In this document: in pieces, positions 18,176 through 27,777 of the stretch
Position numbering within the stretch: position 1 is the stretch's first letter
How the letters are laid out: each line of letters begins with the position of its first letter
From: Flavobacterium sp. 270
Lineage (GTDB): Bacteria; Bacteroidota; Bacteroidia; Flavobacteriales; Flavobacteriaceae
Reading direction: 5' to 3'
Assembly (NCBI RefSeq): GCF_004368785.1
Contig: NZ_SODM01000001.1
Coordinates: 248,001 to 312,000, forward strand
Length of the DNA stretch: 64,000 nt
Position numbers and translations under genes: made by a program
The notes under the pieces: generated by a model
Database searches by the model: none
Seen by the model: the letters and a program-made list of their open reading frames with translations, nothing else
Told to the model about the DNA's origin: nothing

Positions 18176-20623
18176 ATGGGCAAAAAAGATCTTTCAGAAA
18201 GGGATATTTGTACAAAATTTATAACACCTGCTTTAGTAAAAGCGGGTTGGGATTTGCAAAAACAAATTTTGGAAGAAGTCTTTTTTACAGATGGTAAAAT
18301 ATACGTAAGAGGAAAACTTACTGCAAGAGGTGAACGGAAAAGAGCTGACTATATTCTTTATTATCAAGATAATCCAATTGCAATAATTGAAGCAAAAGAC
18401 AACAAACATTCTATTGGTTCGGGAATTCAGCAAGCTCTAGGTTATGCAATTATTTTAGATATTCCTTGTGTCTTTAGCAGTAATGGTGATGGTTTTTTAT
18501 TTCACGATAAAACTGCAAATGACTTCAAAATCGAATCTGAATTATCTCTTGACGAGTTTCCATCACCTGAAGTGTTATGGAATAAATATAAAAAGTATAA
18601 AGGAATTGTAAATGTTGAAGGTGAAAAAATAGCTTTACAAAAATATTTTTCTGATGGTTCCGGTAGAAAACCTCGCTATTATCAACAAAATGCTATTAAT
18701 AGAACTGTTGAAGCAATTGCGAATGGTCAAAATAGAATTTTACTGGTTATGGCAACTGGTACAGGAAAAACATATACTGCTTTTCAAATCATTTATCGTT
18801 TATGGAAATCAAGAAGTAAAAAGAGAATTTTATTTTTAGCCGACCGAACTGCATTAATAGATCAAACAAGAAAAGGTGATTTTAAGCATTTTAAAGATAA
18901 AATGACCATTATTAAAAAGAAAGTTTTAGAATTTAATAATGGAAAAGAAGAATTAATTAGTAATAAAAAAAGAGGCATTGATACTTCGGATAAAGCCTAT
19001 GAAATATTTTTGGGACTTTACCAAGGTTTAACCAACAATGAACCAGGAATTGAAGATGCGTACAAAGATTTTTCTCCAGATTTTTTTGACTTAATAATAA
19101 TTGATGAGTGTCATCGTGGAAGCGCAAATGAAGATAGTTCTTGGCGTGAAATTTTACGTTATTTTAAAACAGCTACTCATGTTGGTCTAACAGCTACACC
19201 CAGAGAAACTAAAGAAACCAGCAATACCGAATATTTTGGTGATCCAGTTTATACTTATTCTTTAAAACAAGGGATTGATGATGGCTTTTTAGCTCCATAC
19301 AAAGTAATTCGTGTTGCACTAAATGTTGATACCGAAGGTTATCGACCGCAACGAGGAAAAACGGATAAAGAAGGAAATCTTATTGAAGACAGAATTTACA
19401 ATCGAAGAGATTTTGATAAAAAACTTGTCATAGATGAACGTACCGATATCGTTGCGCAAAAAGTAACTGAATATCTAAAAGGTCTAGATCGTTTTGCTAA
19501 AACTATTATTTTTTGTGTAGATATTGACCATGCTGAACGAATGCGTAATGCAATTGCTAAACACAATGCTGATTTAGTTTCTGAAAATTATAAATATGTA
19601 ATGCAAATCACAGGAGATAATGACGAAGGAAAGCGTGAACTAGATAATTTCATAAACCCTGAAGAAGTTTATCCTGTTGTAGCTACCACTTCTGAATTGA
19701 TGACAACTGGTGTGGATGCACAAACCTGCAAAGTAATTGTTTTAGATACTAATATTAATTCGATGACCAAGTTCAAGCAAATTGTTGGTCGTGGCACAAG
19801 AATTAATGAAGAGTTTGATAAACTTTATTTTACCATTTTAGATTTCAGGAATGCAACCGATAACTTTGCTGATCCAACTTTTGATGGTGATCCATTGAGA
19901 GTTAAGCCAATTACTGAAGAAGCTGATTTAACTCATATTATTGATGAAGAAGAAAATGATTACTCTCCAATAATTGATGATATAAGTGGTGAAGAAATCG
20001 TGTTGGAACCGAAAATTAGAAACCCATTAAATGAACCGGAAACAGAATACAAAAAAAGAGAAAAGCAATACATAAATGGTATTGACGTATCTGTTTTAAT
20101 AAGTCGTGAATTGTATTTTGATTCTAATGGCAAACCTATTACTGTTAGTTTACAAGATCACACAAAAGAAATTATTAAAGGAAAATATGCTTCTTTAAAT
20201 GATTTTTTACTGATCTGGAATCAAGCTGATCGAAAGGAAGCCATCATAAAAGAATTACAAGAACAAGGTATTTTAGTTGAAGCTTTATATGAAGCCGTTG
20301 ACAAAGATGTTGATTTATTTGATTTAATTTGTCACGTCGCATACGACCAAAAACCTTTGACAAGACAAGAGCGAGCAAATAATGTAAAGAAGCGAAATTA
20401 CTTCACTAAATATGAAGCTAATACACGTAAAGTTTTAGAAACATTATTAGACAAATATGCTGACGAAGGTGTAGAAAACATTGAGAGCATTGAAGTTCTT
20501 CGTGTAAAACCTTTTGATGATTTTGGTTCAACATTAGAAATTGTAAACGGAATTTTTGGTGGTAAAAGCAGTTATATGGAAGCAGTAAAAGATTTAGAAA
20601 CAGAATTATATAGAAAAGTTTAA
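18176..20623 (+). CDS. hsdR: Type I restriction enzyme R subunit (HsdR, EcoEI-like)
   Basis: The 815-residue motor and nuclease subunit has a PD-(D/E)xK nuclease at the N-terminus (Asp58 in RADYIL; Glu72-Ala-Lys74 in IIEAKDN). A superfamily 2 helicase core follows: Walker A ATGTGKT at 203-209, IIDECH as the DEAH box, GLTATPRE as motif III, and a motif VI region IVGRGTRIN. The C-terminal part matches the EcoEI-type R C-domain. With M and S subunits it translocates and cuts DNA lacking the host methylation. It is the first gene of a tightly packed block: its stop is only 2 bp from the next ATG. The ATG at 18176 lies directly before the conserved N-terminus. Confidence 0.92.
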   Translation: MGKKDLSERDICTKFITPALVKAGWDLQKQILEEVFFTDGKIYVRGKLTARGERKRADYILYYQDNPIAIIEAKDNKHSIGSGIQQALGYAIILDIPCVFSSNGDGFLFHDKTANDFKIESELSLDEFPSPEVLWNKYKKYKGIVNVEGEKIALQKYFSDGSGRKPRYYQQNAINRTVEAIANGQNRILLVMATGTGKTYTAFQIIYRLWKSRSKKRILFLADRTALIDQTRKGDFKHFKDKMTIIKKKVLEFNNGKEELISNKKRGIDTSDKAYEIFLGLYQGLTNNEPGIEDAYKDFSPDFFDLIIIDECHRGSANEDSSWREILRYFKTATHVGLTATPRETKETSNTEYFGDPVYTYSLKQGIDDGFLAPYKVIRVALNVDTEGYRPQRGKTDKEGNLIEDRIYNRRDFDKKLVIDERTDIVAQKVTEYLKGLDRFAKTIIFCVDIDHAERMRNAIAKHNADLVSENYKYVMQITGDNDEGKRELDNFINPEEVYPVVATTSELMTTGVDAQTCKVIVLDTNINSMTKFKQIVGRGTRINEEFDKLYFTILDFRNATDNFADPTFDGDPLRVKPITEEADLTHIIDEEENDYSPIIDDISGEEIVLEPKIRNPLNEPETEYKKREKQYINGIDVSVLISRELYFDSNGKPITVSLQDHTKEIIKGKYASLNDFLLIWNQADRKEAIIKELQEQGILVEALYEAVDKDVDLFDLICHVAYDQKPLTRQERANNVKKRNYFTKYEANTRKVLETLLDKYADEGVENIESIEVLRVKPFDDFGSTLEIVNGIFGGKSSYMEAVKDLETELYRKV

Positions 20624-20625
20624 AA

Positions 20626-22407
20626 ATGATATCACCTTTAAAACAAATTGAAAGTGGCAAAATGTTTATCCAAAACGTTTTTGGAAATTACAACAACCAC
20701 GAAATGTGGTACAAAATTCCCGAATATCAAAGACCATATGTTTGGGAAGATGATCAAATTATTGCCCTACTAGAAGATATTTCAAGTGCTCAGCAATTTA
20801 CACAAGATTCTGAATATTTTTTAGGTTCTATTGTATTTCATAGTAAATTATCAAAAAATGAACAATATAGAGATAATGAATTATTAGATGGTCAACAAAG
20901 ACTAACAACTCTTTATATGTTAATGGCTGTTATAAGAGATTTGTCTGGCAATGAGGATTTAAAGAAAACTTGCAGAGATGCTATATTTCAAAAAGAAAAT
21001 AAATTTAAAGGAATTCCTGAAAGGATGCGTTTAACTTTTGATATACGTGAAGAAGTTCAGGATTTTGCAGAAGAATTTATCAAAATTGATGAAAGCACTA
21101 CAAGAAAAGACCATTTAGCAAATATTATTTCTACCAGTCAAGATATCAACATAAAAAATATGGCAAGAGCCATTATAACAATGAGAGAATGGTTCTTAAA
21201 GAATGATTCCATTGATGTTGAAGATTTTTTCATTCATTTAATGAATAATGTTTTATTGATTTTTGTTTCTAGTCAAGAACTAGATGATGCTTTCCGATTA
21301 TTTACCGTACTTAACGATAGAGGTGTAAAATTAAGAAATAGCGACATTTTAAAAGCAGAGAACCTTAAATTTGTAACAGATGATAATAAGAGGAAAAATT
21401 ATGCCATATTTTGGGAAGAGCTTGAAGGCGAACTACAAGAAGATTTTGATCAGTTCTTATCTTATATCAGAACAATTTTAGTTAAGGATAAAGCTAGATT
21501 AAGTTTACTGAAAGAATTTGAGCAAAATATATATAATCCAAAAGAATATAATAGAGAAACAAAACAATCGATTCCAAAAACTCCTTTATTAAAAAAAGGT
21601 ATAGACACTTTCGAATACATAAAAAGGTACAAAAAGCATTACGATTTTATTTTTAATAATACCAATTCATCTCTTGGAAGCACTTTCGAATTTGAGAATT
21701 TGATAGCATTATTACAAGACAATAGCATTGCAGATATATGGATTCCACCATTATTAAGTTTTAGAGAAAGTTTCGGGGATATTCAAATTTTTAATTTTCT
21801 AAAAAAACTCGACAATAAGTTTTCTGCTGATTTAATTTCAGGAGAATCGCCTACAGCCCGAATTGAATCAATGAATAGTATTATTAAAGAAATTGAAATT
21901 TTAAAAAATAAAGAAAACCTCAATGATGATGAAAAAATAATTTTATTGTTAAACTCTAAAGTTTTTAATTTTAATTCTTCATCGTTTCTAAATGAAATTC
22001 AATCGGGACAAATTTATAAAAGAAAATTTGCGCGCTATATCTTATTGAAACTGGATTATTTAAATAGTGGAAATACTCAAAAATGGAATACTCCATCCAA
22101 AATTAGTATTGAACATGTTTTACCGCAAAGACCCGCTCCAAATAGTCAATGGAACAAAGATTTTACTAGCGAAAAACATGCTGAATGGATCAACAAACTA
22201 GGAAATTTAGTTCTTATTAGTCGAGCCAAAAATTCTTCTCTAAGTAACTTAGATTATATAGACAAAAAGAAAAAATATTTCAACACAACAATGGATGTTT
22301 TTCCTAATTCATTAAAAATGATTCAGAATACTCATTGGGATTTAACAACACTAGATACAAATCATGAAAGAGTTGTACAATTACTAAAAGATCATTACCA
22401 AATATAA
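20626..22407 (+). CDS. DUF262/DUF1524 protein (GmrSD-type fused nuclease)
   Basis: The protein has 593 residues. The N-terminal DUF262 domain shows IPEYQRPYVW at 31-40, FLGSIV near 65-70 and LLDGQQRLTTL at 86-96, the ParB/sulfiredoxin-like nucleotide-handling motifs. The C-terminal DUF1524 domain is a His-Me nuclease with IEHVLPQ (His497), LGNLVLI (Asn527) and a following Lys/Asn-rich helix. Together they are the fused form of GmrS and GmrD, a type IV enzyme family that cuts modified phage DNA. Its place between hsdR and hsdM, with gaps of 2 and 3 bp, makes it a translationally coupled part of the type I block. Whether it cuts modified DNA here is inferred. Confidence 0.88.
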   Translation: MISPLKQIESGKMFIQNVFGNYNNHEMWYKIPEYQRPYVWEDDQIIALLEDISSAQQFTQDSEYFLGSIVFHSKLSKNEQYRDNELLDGQQRLTTLYMLMAVIRDLSGNEDLKKTCRDAIFQKENKFKGIPERMRLTFDIREEVQDFAEEFIKIDESTTRKDHLANIISTSQDINIKNMARAIITMREWFLKNDSIDVEDFFIHLMNNVLLIFVSSQELDDAFRLFTVLNDRGVKLRNSDILKAENLKFVTDDNKRKNYAIFWEELEGELQEDFDQFLSYIRTILVKDKARLSLLKEFEQNIYNPKEYNRETKQSIPKTPLLKKGIDTFEYIKRYKKHYDFIFNNTNSSLGSTFEFENLIALLQDNSIADIWIPPLLSFRESFGDIQIFNFLKKLDNKFSADLISGESPTARIESMNSIIKEIEILKNKENLNDDEKIILLLNSKVFNFNSSSFLNEIQSGQIYKRKFARYILLKLDYLNSGNTQKWNTPSKISIEHVLPQRPAPNSQWNKDFTSEKHAEWINKLGNLVLISRAKNSSLSNLDYIDKKKKYFNTTMDVFPNSLKMIQNTHWDLTTLDTNHERVVQLLKDHYQI

Positions 22408-22410
22408 CAC

Positions 22411-23847
22411 ATGTCCAACATTTCAAGCATACTAAAAAGCATACAAAACATAATGAGGCAAGACACCGGTCTAAACGGTGATGCACAAAGAATCGAACAA
22501 TTGGGTTGGATGCTTTTTCTTAAAATATTTTCAGATAAAGACAAAGAATTAGAACTTCTAGACGACAATTACACCTCACCAATTCCTGACTTATTTCATT
22601 GGGTAAACGAAAAAGGAAATTGGGCTGGAGATCCAGAAGGAATAACTGGTGAAGAATTATTGGAATTTATTGACAGACAATTATTTACTGCACTTCGCAA
22701 TATTGATGTTAGCACAGGAAATCGTCGTGCCTTGATAGTTCGTGAAGTATTCGACGGTAATAATAACTATATGAAAAGTGGTACAAACATTCGTAAAGTT
22801 TTGAATAAACTGAACGAAATGGACTTCAACATAGCCAAAGATCGCCATGCATTTGGGGAATTATATGAAACAATTTTAAAAGGACTACAAAGTGCAGGAA
22901 ATAGTGGAGAATTCTATACACCTCGCGCCATTACAACATTTATTACTGAAATGATTAACCCACAATTGGGAGAAAAAATATTAGATCCTGCATGTGGTAC
23001 GGCGGGGTATTTAACTTGCGCAATTGAACATTTAAAAAAACAAGCTAATAGTATTGAAGAGAGTCAAAGCATTGGCGAAAATGTAATTGGTTGGGAATAT
23101 AAACCACTACCCTATTTATTAGCTACAACCAATTTAATTCTACATGACATAGAAGTTCCAAACATTCGTTTTGGCGATGCATTAGATCAGCCTCTAAGCA
23201 ATTTTACAGAAAAACATAGAGTAAATGCCATTTTAGCAAATCCTCCTTTTGGAGGTATTGTTGCTAATAATAACGAAACAAACTTTCCTCAAAACTTTAG
23301 AACAAAAGAAAGTGCTGATTTGTTTTTAATTTTAATGATTCATTTATTAAAAAAAGACGGTCGTGCTGGTATTGTTTTACCTGACGGTTCATTAACTGGT
23401 GATGGTGTAAAGCAACGAATTAGACAAAAACTTTTAGAAGATTGCAATTTGCATACTATAATAAGATTACCTAATTCCGTTTTTCAACCTTATGCTTCGG
23501 TATCAACCAATTTATTATTTTTTATAAAAGGAAAACCTACTAAGGAGGTGTGGTATTACGAGCACCATTTGCCTGAAGGACAAAAAGCGTATAATAAAAC
23601 CAAACCTATACAAGTCAAAGAGTTTGATCCAATTAAATTATGGTGGAATAATCGAAAAGAAAGTAATATCTCTTGGAAGGTAAATATAAAAACTATTATT
23701 GACCGTAAGTACGACTTAGATATAAAAAATCCAACACAGCCAAAGGAAACTCATGAATACAATAGTGATGAATTGATAGAAATGTTGCATAAATCTTTTG
23801 GAAAAAGCAATTCATTATTAACTGATTTAAAAAACAGAGTAAAGTAA
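22411..23847 (+). CDS. hsdM: Type I DNA methyltransferase M subunit (HsdM)
   Basis: The 478-residue N6-adenine methyltransferase has a helical N-terminal domain (residues 1-150), the SAM-binding motif I DPACGTAGYL at 192-201, and the catalytic motif IV NPPF at 277-280. The stretch GEFYTPRAI before motif I is typical of HsdM. It methylates the recognition sequence chosen by HsdS to protect host DNA and also joins the restriction complex. Its stop codon overlaps the hsdS start by one base (TAATG), implying coupled translation. Length and motifs are normal. Confidence 0.95.
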   Translation: MSNISSILKSIQNIMRQDTGLNGDAQRIEQLGWMLFLKIFSDKDKELELLDDNYTSPIPDLFHWVNEKGNWAGDPEGITGEELLEFIDRQLFTALRNIDVSTGNRRALIVREVFDGNNNYMKSGTNIRKVLNKLNEMDFNIAKDRHAFGELYETILKGLQSAGNSGEFYTPRAITTFITEMINPQLGEKILDPACGTAGYLTCAIEHLKKQANSIEESQSIGENVIGWEYKPLPYLLATTNLILHDIEVPNIRFGDALDQPLSNFTEKHRVNAILANPPFGGIVANNNETNFPQNFRTKESADLFLILMIHLLKKDGRAGIVLPDGSLTGDGVKQRIRQKLLEDCNLHTIIRLPNSVFQPYASVSTNLLFFIKGKPTKEVWYYEHHLPEGQKAYNKTKPIQVKEFDPIKLWWNNRKESNISWKVNIKTIIDRKYDLDIKNPTQPKETHEYNSDELIEMLHKSFGKSNSLLTDLKNRVK

Positions 23848-25775
23848 TGAGCTGGAAAAAAGTAAAATTAGGACACTTTTTAAAGAATCGTGAAGGAAGG
23901 TACAAACCAAATGATATTGCCATTCAAGGTCTCAAACGTATCGATAAAATCAATTTTTCAGGAACTATTTTTTTATCTGATAAGCCATCTAATACCGATA
24001 TGATATTAGTAAAGAAAGGTGATCTAGTTATCTCTGGAATAAATGTTGAAAAAGGCGCAATGAATATTTATCAAGGAGATGAAGATGTTGTTGCAACAAT
24101 TCATTATTCATCTTATCATTTTGATGAAAAGCAAATTGACATCAATTTTTTAACTAATTTTTTAAAAAGTTTAGAGTTTAAAAAAGCGCTTAAAGATCAA
24201 GTGCCTGGAGGAATAAAGACAGAAATCAAGCCCAAACATATTTTACCTTTATTAGTTGAAATTCCAACTGATGTTAAGGAACAAAAGAAGATAGTAACTA
24301 AGTTGATTTCAAACAATTCTAATGTTCAAAATATTAATTCTGAACTCAATCACCAACTTCACTTAATAAAACAATTACGTAAAGCCTTTTTACGTGAAGC
24401 AATGCAAGGAAAATTAATAAAAAGCATTAATACTTCGGAGACTGGTCAACAACTTTTAGCAAAAATAAAAGCTAAAAAAGCAAAGATAATTGCAGAGAAA
24501 AAACTCAAAAAAGAAAAAGAGTTATCATTGATAAAGGAAGAGGATATTCCTTTTGAAATACCTAAACATTGGGCTTGGTGTAGATTGGGAGATACTGGTA
24601 ATCTAAAAAGAGGTAAATCAAAACATCGTCCACGAAATGATCAAGAATTGTTTGTGGGAGGTAATATTCCCTTCATCCAAACTGGTGATGTTTCAAAAGC
24701 CAAAAACAATAACAATCTAATTACTACTGTAAATGGATATTATAATGATTTTGGACTAAAACAAAGCGAACTACAAAAAAAGGGAACATTATGTATAACC
24801 ATTGCTGCAAATATTGCTGAATGTGGATTCTTGGATTTTGATGCTTGTCTTCCTGACAGCATTGTATGCTTCTTATCCATTGATAAAATAATAGAAAAGT
24901 ATATTTATTATTATTTAGTTACAGCGAAAGATGAACTAGAGAGATATGCACCAGCTACGGCACAAAAAAACATTAATTTAGGAATACTAAATGATTTAAA
25001 AATTCCATTCCCGCCAATTCACGAGCAGGAACAAATTGTAGCTAAATTAGGAGAATTAATGGCATTTTGCGATGGTTTGGAACAAAGCATCAAAGAAAGT
25101 CAAGGCTATAATGAAATGTTATTGCAACAGGTTTTGAGAGAAGCTTTGCAACCCAATCAGAAAATAAATGATATTTCCATTGAAAGCAAAAAAATAGAAA
25201 GTCCATTAAAAACAATTCTCGCTGGACATATTATTAACTTAAACAACACCACTGATTTTGGTAGAGTTAAGTTTCAAAAATTACTATTCTTAACTGAATA
25301 CATATGCAAAATCGATTTTGATTCAAATTATATTAAAAAAGTTGCCGGGCCATATGATGATTTTTTGATCAAAAGTATTGAAGCTGATTTTAATCGTATG
25401 CGCTTTTTTAATGTTGTTCAAGACAAAACAGATAACAAAAGAGTACGTTATACTGCGCTTGCAGGGGCAAACGAATTGGAAAGTTTATTTCTGGAAAACT
25501 TTGCTGATGAATCATTAAAAATAAATAATACTCTTTTAAAATTCAGACCATTAAGCTGGGGAGAATGTGAACTTATTGCAACACTTTATGCTGTTTGGAA
25601 CAATCGTATTATAAAAAATGAACAAATTACTGATGAATTACTTTATAGTGATTTTATGGCTTGGGATAAACAGAAAAGTAAATATCATAGTGTATTTCAT
25701 AAATGGCTATTTTGGATGAAAGAGGAACGAATAATTCCTGATGGTTGGGGGAAATATATTGATAAACCACAGTAA
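23847..25775 (+). CDS. hsdS: Type I specificity subunit (HsdS) with extra C-terminal domain
   Basis: At 642 residues this is about 200 longer than a usual HsdS. Target-recognition domain 1 spans about residues 1-165 and is followed by a coiled-coil spacer (about 165-230, QLRKAFLREAMQGKLI). Domain 2 spans about 238-400 (HWAWCRLGDTGNLKRGK...) and is followed by a second coil (about 400-435, IVAKLGELMAFCDGLEQSI). Residues about 440-642 are a separate domain. A segment there (FGRVKFQKLLFLTEYI, then KKVAGPYDDFLIKSIE) resembles the start of Panacea/SocA-like domains (KLQKLLYY..., GP). HsdS determines the DNA sequence recognised by the complex. The role of the C-domain is unknown; it might regulate or guard the complex. 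Confidence 0.88.
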   Translation: MSWKKVKLGHFLKNREGRYKPNDIAIQGLKRIDKINFSGTIFLSDKPSNTDMILVKKGDLVISGINVEKGAMNIYQGDEDVVATIHYSSYHFDEKQIDINFLTNFLKSLEFKKALKDQVPGGIKTEIKPKHILPLLVEIPTDVKEQKKIVTKLISNNSNVQNINSELNHQLHLIKQLRKAFLREAMQGKLIKSINTSETGQQLLAKIKAKKAKIIAEKKLKKEKELSLIKEEDIPFEIPKHWAWCRLGDTGNLKRGKSKHRPRNDQELFVGGNIPFIQTGDVSKAKNNNNLITTVNGYYNDFGLKQSELQKKGTLCITIAANIAECGFLDFDACLPDSIVCFLSIDKIIEKYIYYYLVTAKDELERYAPATAQKNINLGILNDLKIPFPPIHEQEQIVAKLGELMAFCDGLEQSIKESQGYNEMLLQQVLREALQPNQKINDISIESKKIESPLKTILAGHIINLNNTTDFGRVKFQKLLFLTEYICKIDFDSNYIKKVAGPYDDFLIKSIEADFNRMRFFNVVQDKTDNKRVRYTALAGANELESLFLENFADESLKINNTLLKFRPLSWGECELIATLYAVWNNRIIKNEQITDELLYSDFMAWDKQKSKYHSVFHKWLFWMKEERIIPDGWGKYIDKPQ

Positions 25776-25824
25776 CACAAATAACCAACATTTTTTTTAT
25801 AGATATTTAAAATGCTTTGAAAAT

Positions 25825-27777
25825 ATGGAATTAAAATTTATTTGGATTGAAGATTATAAAAATGTAAAACAAACTGGATTTAATTTTAATCATAGTATTG
25901 CGCAGGAATTTCAATACATTAATGATGAAATAGCAATTAGCACTGACAAAATTCAAACTCCAGAGTTTTTCTTTGCAGAAAATATTTCAAGTGTTACCGC
26001 CATTGTTGGTAAAAATGGCTCCGGTAAAACAAATTTAGGAGAATTCATGAATTTCAATTTAGCTCACGTCACAAATGGAGCACTTACAGTTAATTTCGTA
26101 GGATATAAAGGAATTTTAATTATTGATAAGCTTATTTTTTTTCAAGAAAGCATTAAAATTAAAAATATTGAAGATCTTGAAAGTATTGGTTATGAGCTTC
26201 TTGATTATAAAAATGCACCTCTAGATAATCAAGGAGGACGAAAATGGGCTGAGATGAGTAGAAATAAATACATTTATTATTCACCTGTATTTGAATTCAG
26301 GTACATAAATATAAGAGAAAACCTGACCAATATTTCAACAAGTTATTTAGCTTTTAACGATATTAATAAAACCGCAAAACATTACAATCTAAATAGAGAT
26401 TTTGATACTTCATATGATAAAACAGATTTTTTGAAGGCTCACTACGTTAATGAAATGGTTCGTCAATCTGATTTCATTTTAAACTATAATACAAAAGAGT
26501 TTATAGGGGAATCTCCAACTAATCTAGAGATATCTATTGATCTGGTTGAAGAAAACAGATTACTTCAAACTCCTTCTTTTTACAAAAAAGAAGATCCGAA
26601 AGAAATTTATGAAAATAATTTATGGGATGAATTAAATAACTTAGAAGGTAATATCTGGAATCGTGGATATGCGGAATTAAGCAATTACAAACTACCTGAA
26701 AAAGATGAACAGAATAGGTTTGAATATTATTTAATTCCAGTTGAAAATCAAAAGGATATTTTTAGGCGATTATTTTTAATTAATTTTTTCAAAATCGTAC
26801 TAAAAACAAGTGATTATAAATTTGATGTTGGATTTTTTACAAGTTTTTTACACGAACCAGAAAAATTAGTTTCAATAGGATTTATAAAAAAAATATTTTT
26901 AGTAGACAATAAACTCCAGTCACTCATTAATGATTGTAAATGGGATGCTGAGAAAAAACGAATTATAGTTGAATCTGACTTTAATTCAAGAGCCAAAGCC
27001 TATTCCAGTTTAATTCATAATGCAAAATTAGACACTAGTATTTACAAGAATAAAAAGGACTTTCTAGATCTTTTGAGGTTAATAAAAGAAATCACTCAGA
27101 ATAGACTTTCTTTTCACTATCAGTTTTCAAATAATTACAGTTCCGGTCAACAACACTTACTCAACTTTTATTCAAGATTTTATTGGGCAAAAAATGATCT
27201 TTTAGATTCTGAAAAAAATATAACATACGAAATGTTTAGAGATAGAATCATAATCTTTATTGACGAAGGTGAAGTCGCTCTACATCCTGAATGGCAAAGA
27301 TTGTTTTTCAATAAAACTGTAAAATTTTTGAGCGAATTATTTCATGATAGAAAAATACAACTGATTCTAACTACGCATAGTCCATTTGTACTATCAGATA
27401 TTCCCAAAAATAATGTTTTGTTTTTGGATAGAAACGATGATGGTAATACAGAAATATCCGACATGGAAAGAGATAACACATTCGGAGCAAATATTTACTC
27501 ATTACTATCAGATTCTTTCTTTATGGAAAACACTATTGGGAATTTTGCAGAAGAAAAAATGAAAAGTGCGCTGGATATGCTTAAAACTAAACATAATGAT
27601 TATAGTAAAGAAAAAATAAACGAATTAAAATATATAATTGATTCTATTGGGGAGCCAATGATTAAAGAACAATTTGAATATTTGTTTAATAAAAAATTTG
27701 GTTATGATGAAATTTCGGAGCTAAAGAAAAGAATTATTGAACTTGAAAATAAAAACAATCAAAATGATTCCAATTAA
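25825..27777 (+). CDS. AAA ATPase, PtuA/OLD-like, paired with HNH nuclease
   Basis: From the ATG at 25825 the protein has 650 residues. That start is preferred to an in-frame GTG/ATG further up, because MELKFIWIEDYKNVKQTGF is the usual N-terminal strand of this ATPase class and an upstream start would overlap hsdS. Walker A is GKNGSGKT at 62-69, an ABC-like signature is NYSSGQQHLL near 435, Walker B is IIFIDEGE with Asp480-Glu481, and the switch His518 lies in TTHSPF. No TOPRIM domain is visible. The HNH gene overlaps its end by 14 bp. The pair recalls Septu (PtuA ATPase, PtuB HNH), an anti-phage system, but the ATPase is longer than the PtuA proteins I recall. Confidence 0.75.
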   Translation: MELKFIWIEDYKNVKQTGFNFNHSIAQEFQYINDEIAISTDKIQTPEFFFAENISSVTAIVGKNGSGKTNLGEFMNFNLAHVTNGALTVNFVGYKGILIIDKLIFFQESIKIKNIEDLESIGYELLDYKNAPLDNQGGRKWAEMSRNKYIYYSPVFEFRYINIRENLTNISTSYLAFNDINKTAKHYNLNRDFDTSYDKTDFLKAHYVNEMVRQSDFILNYNTKEFIGESPTNLEISIDLVEENRLLQTPSFYKKEDPKEIYENNLWDELNNLEGNIWNRGYAELSNYKLPEKDEQNRFEYYLIPVENQKDIFRRLFLINFFKIVLKTSDYKFDVGFFTSFLHEPEKLVSIGFIKKIFLVDNKLQSLINDCKWDAEKKRIIVESDFNSRAKAYSSLIHNAKLDTSIYKNKKDFLDLLRLIKEITQNRLSFHYQFSNNYSSGQQHLLNFYSRFYWAKNDLLDSEKNITYEMFRDRIIIFIDEGEVALHPEWQRLFFNKTVKFLSELFHDRKIQLILTTHSPFVLSDIPKNNVLFLDRNDDGNTEISDMERDNTFGANIYSLLSDSFFMENTIGNFAEEKMKSALDMLKTKHNDYSKEKINELKYIIDSIGEPMIKEQFEYLFNKKFGYDEISELKKRIIELENKNNQNDSN

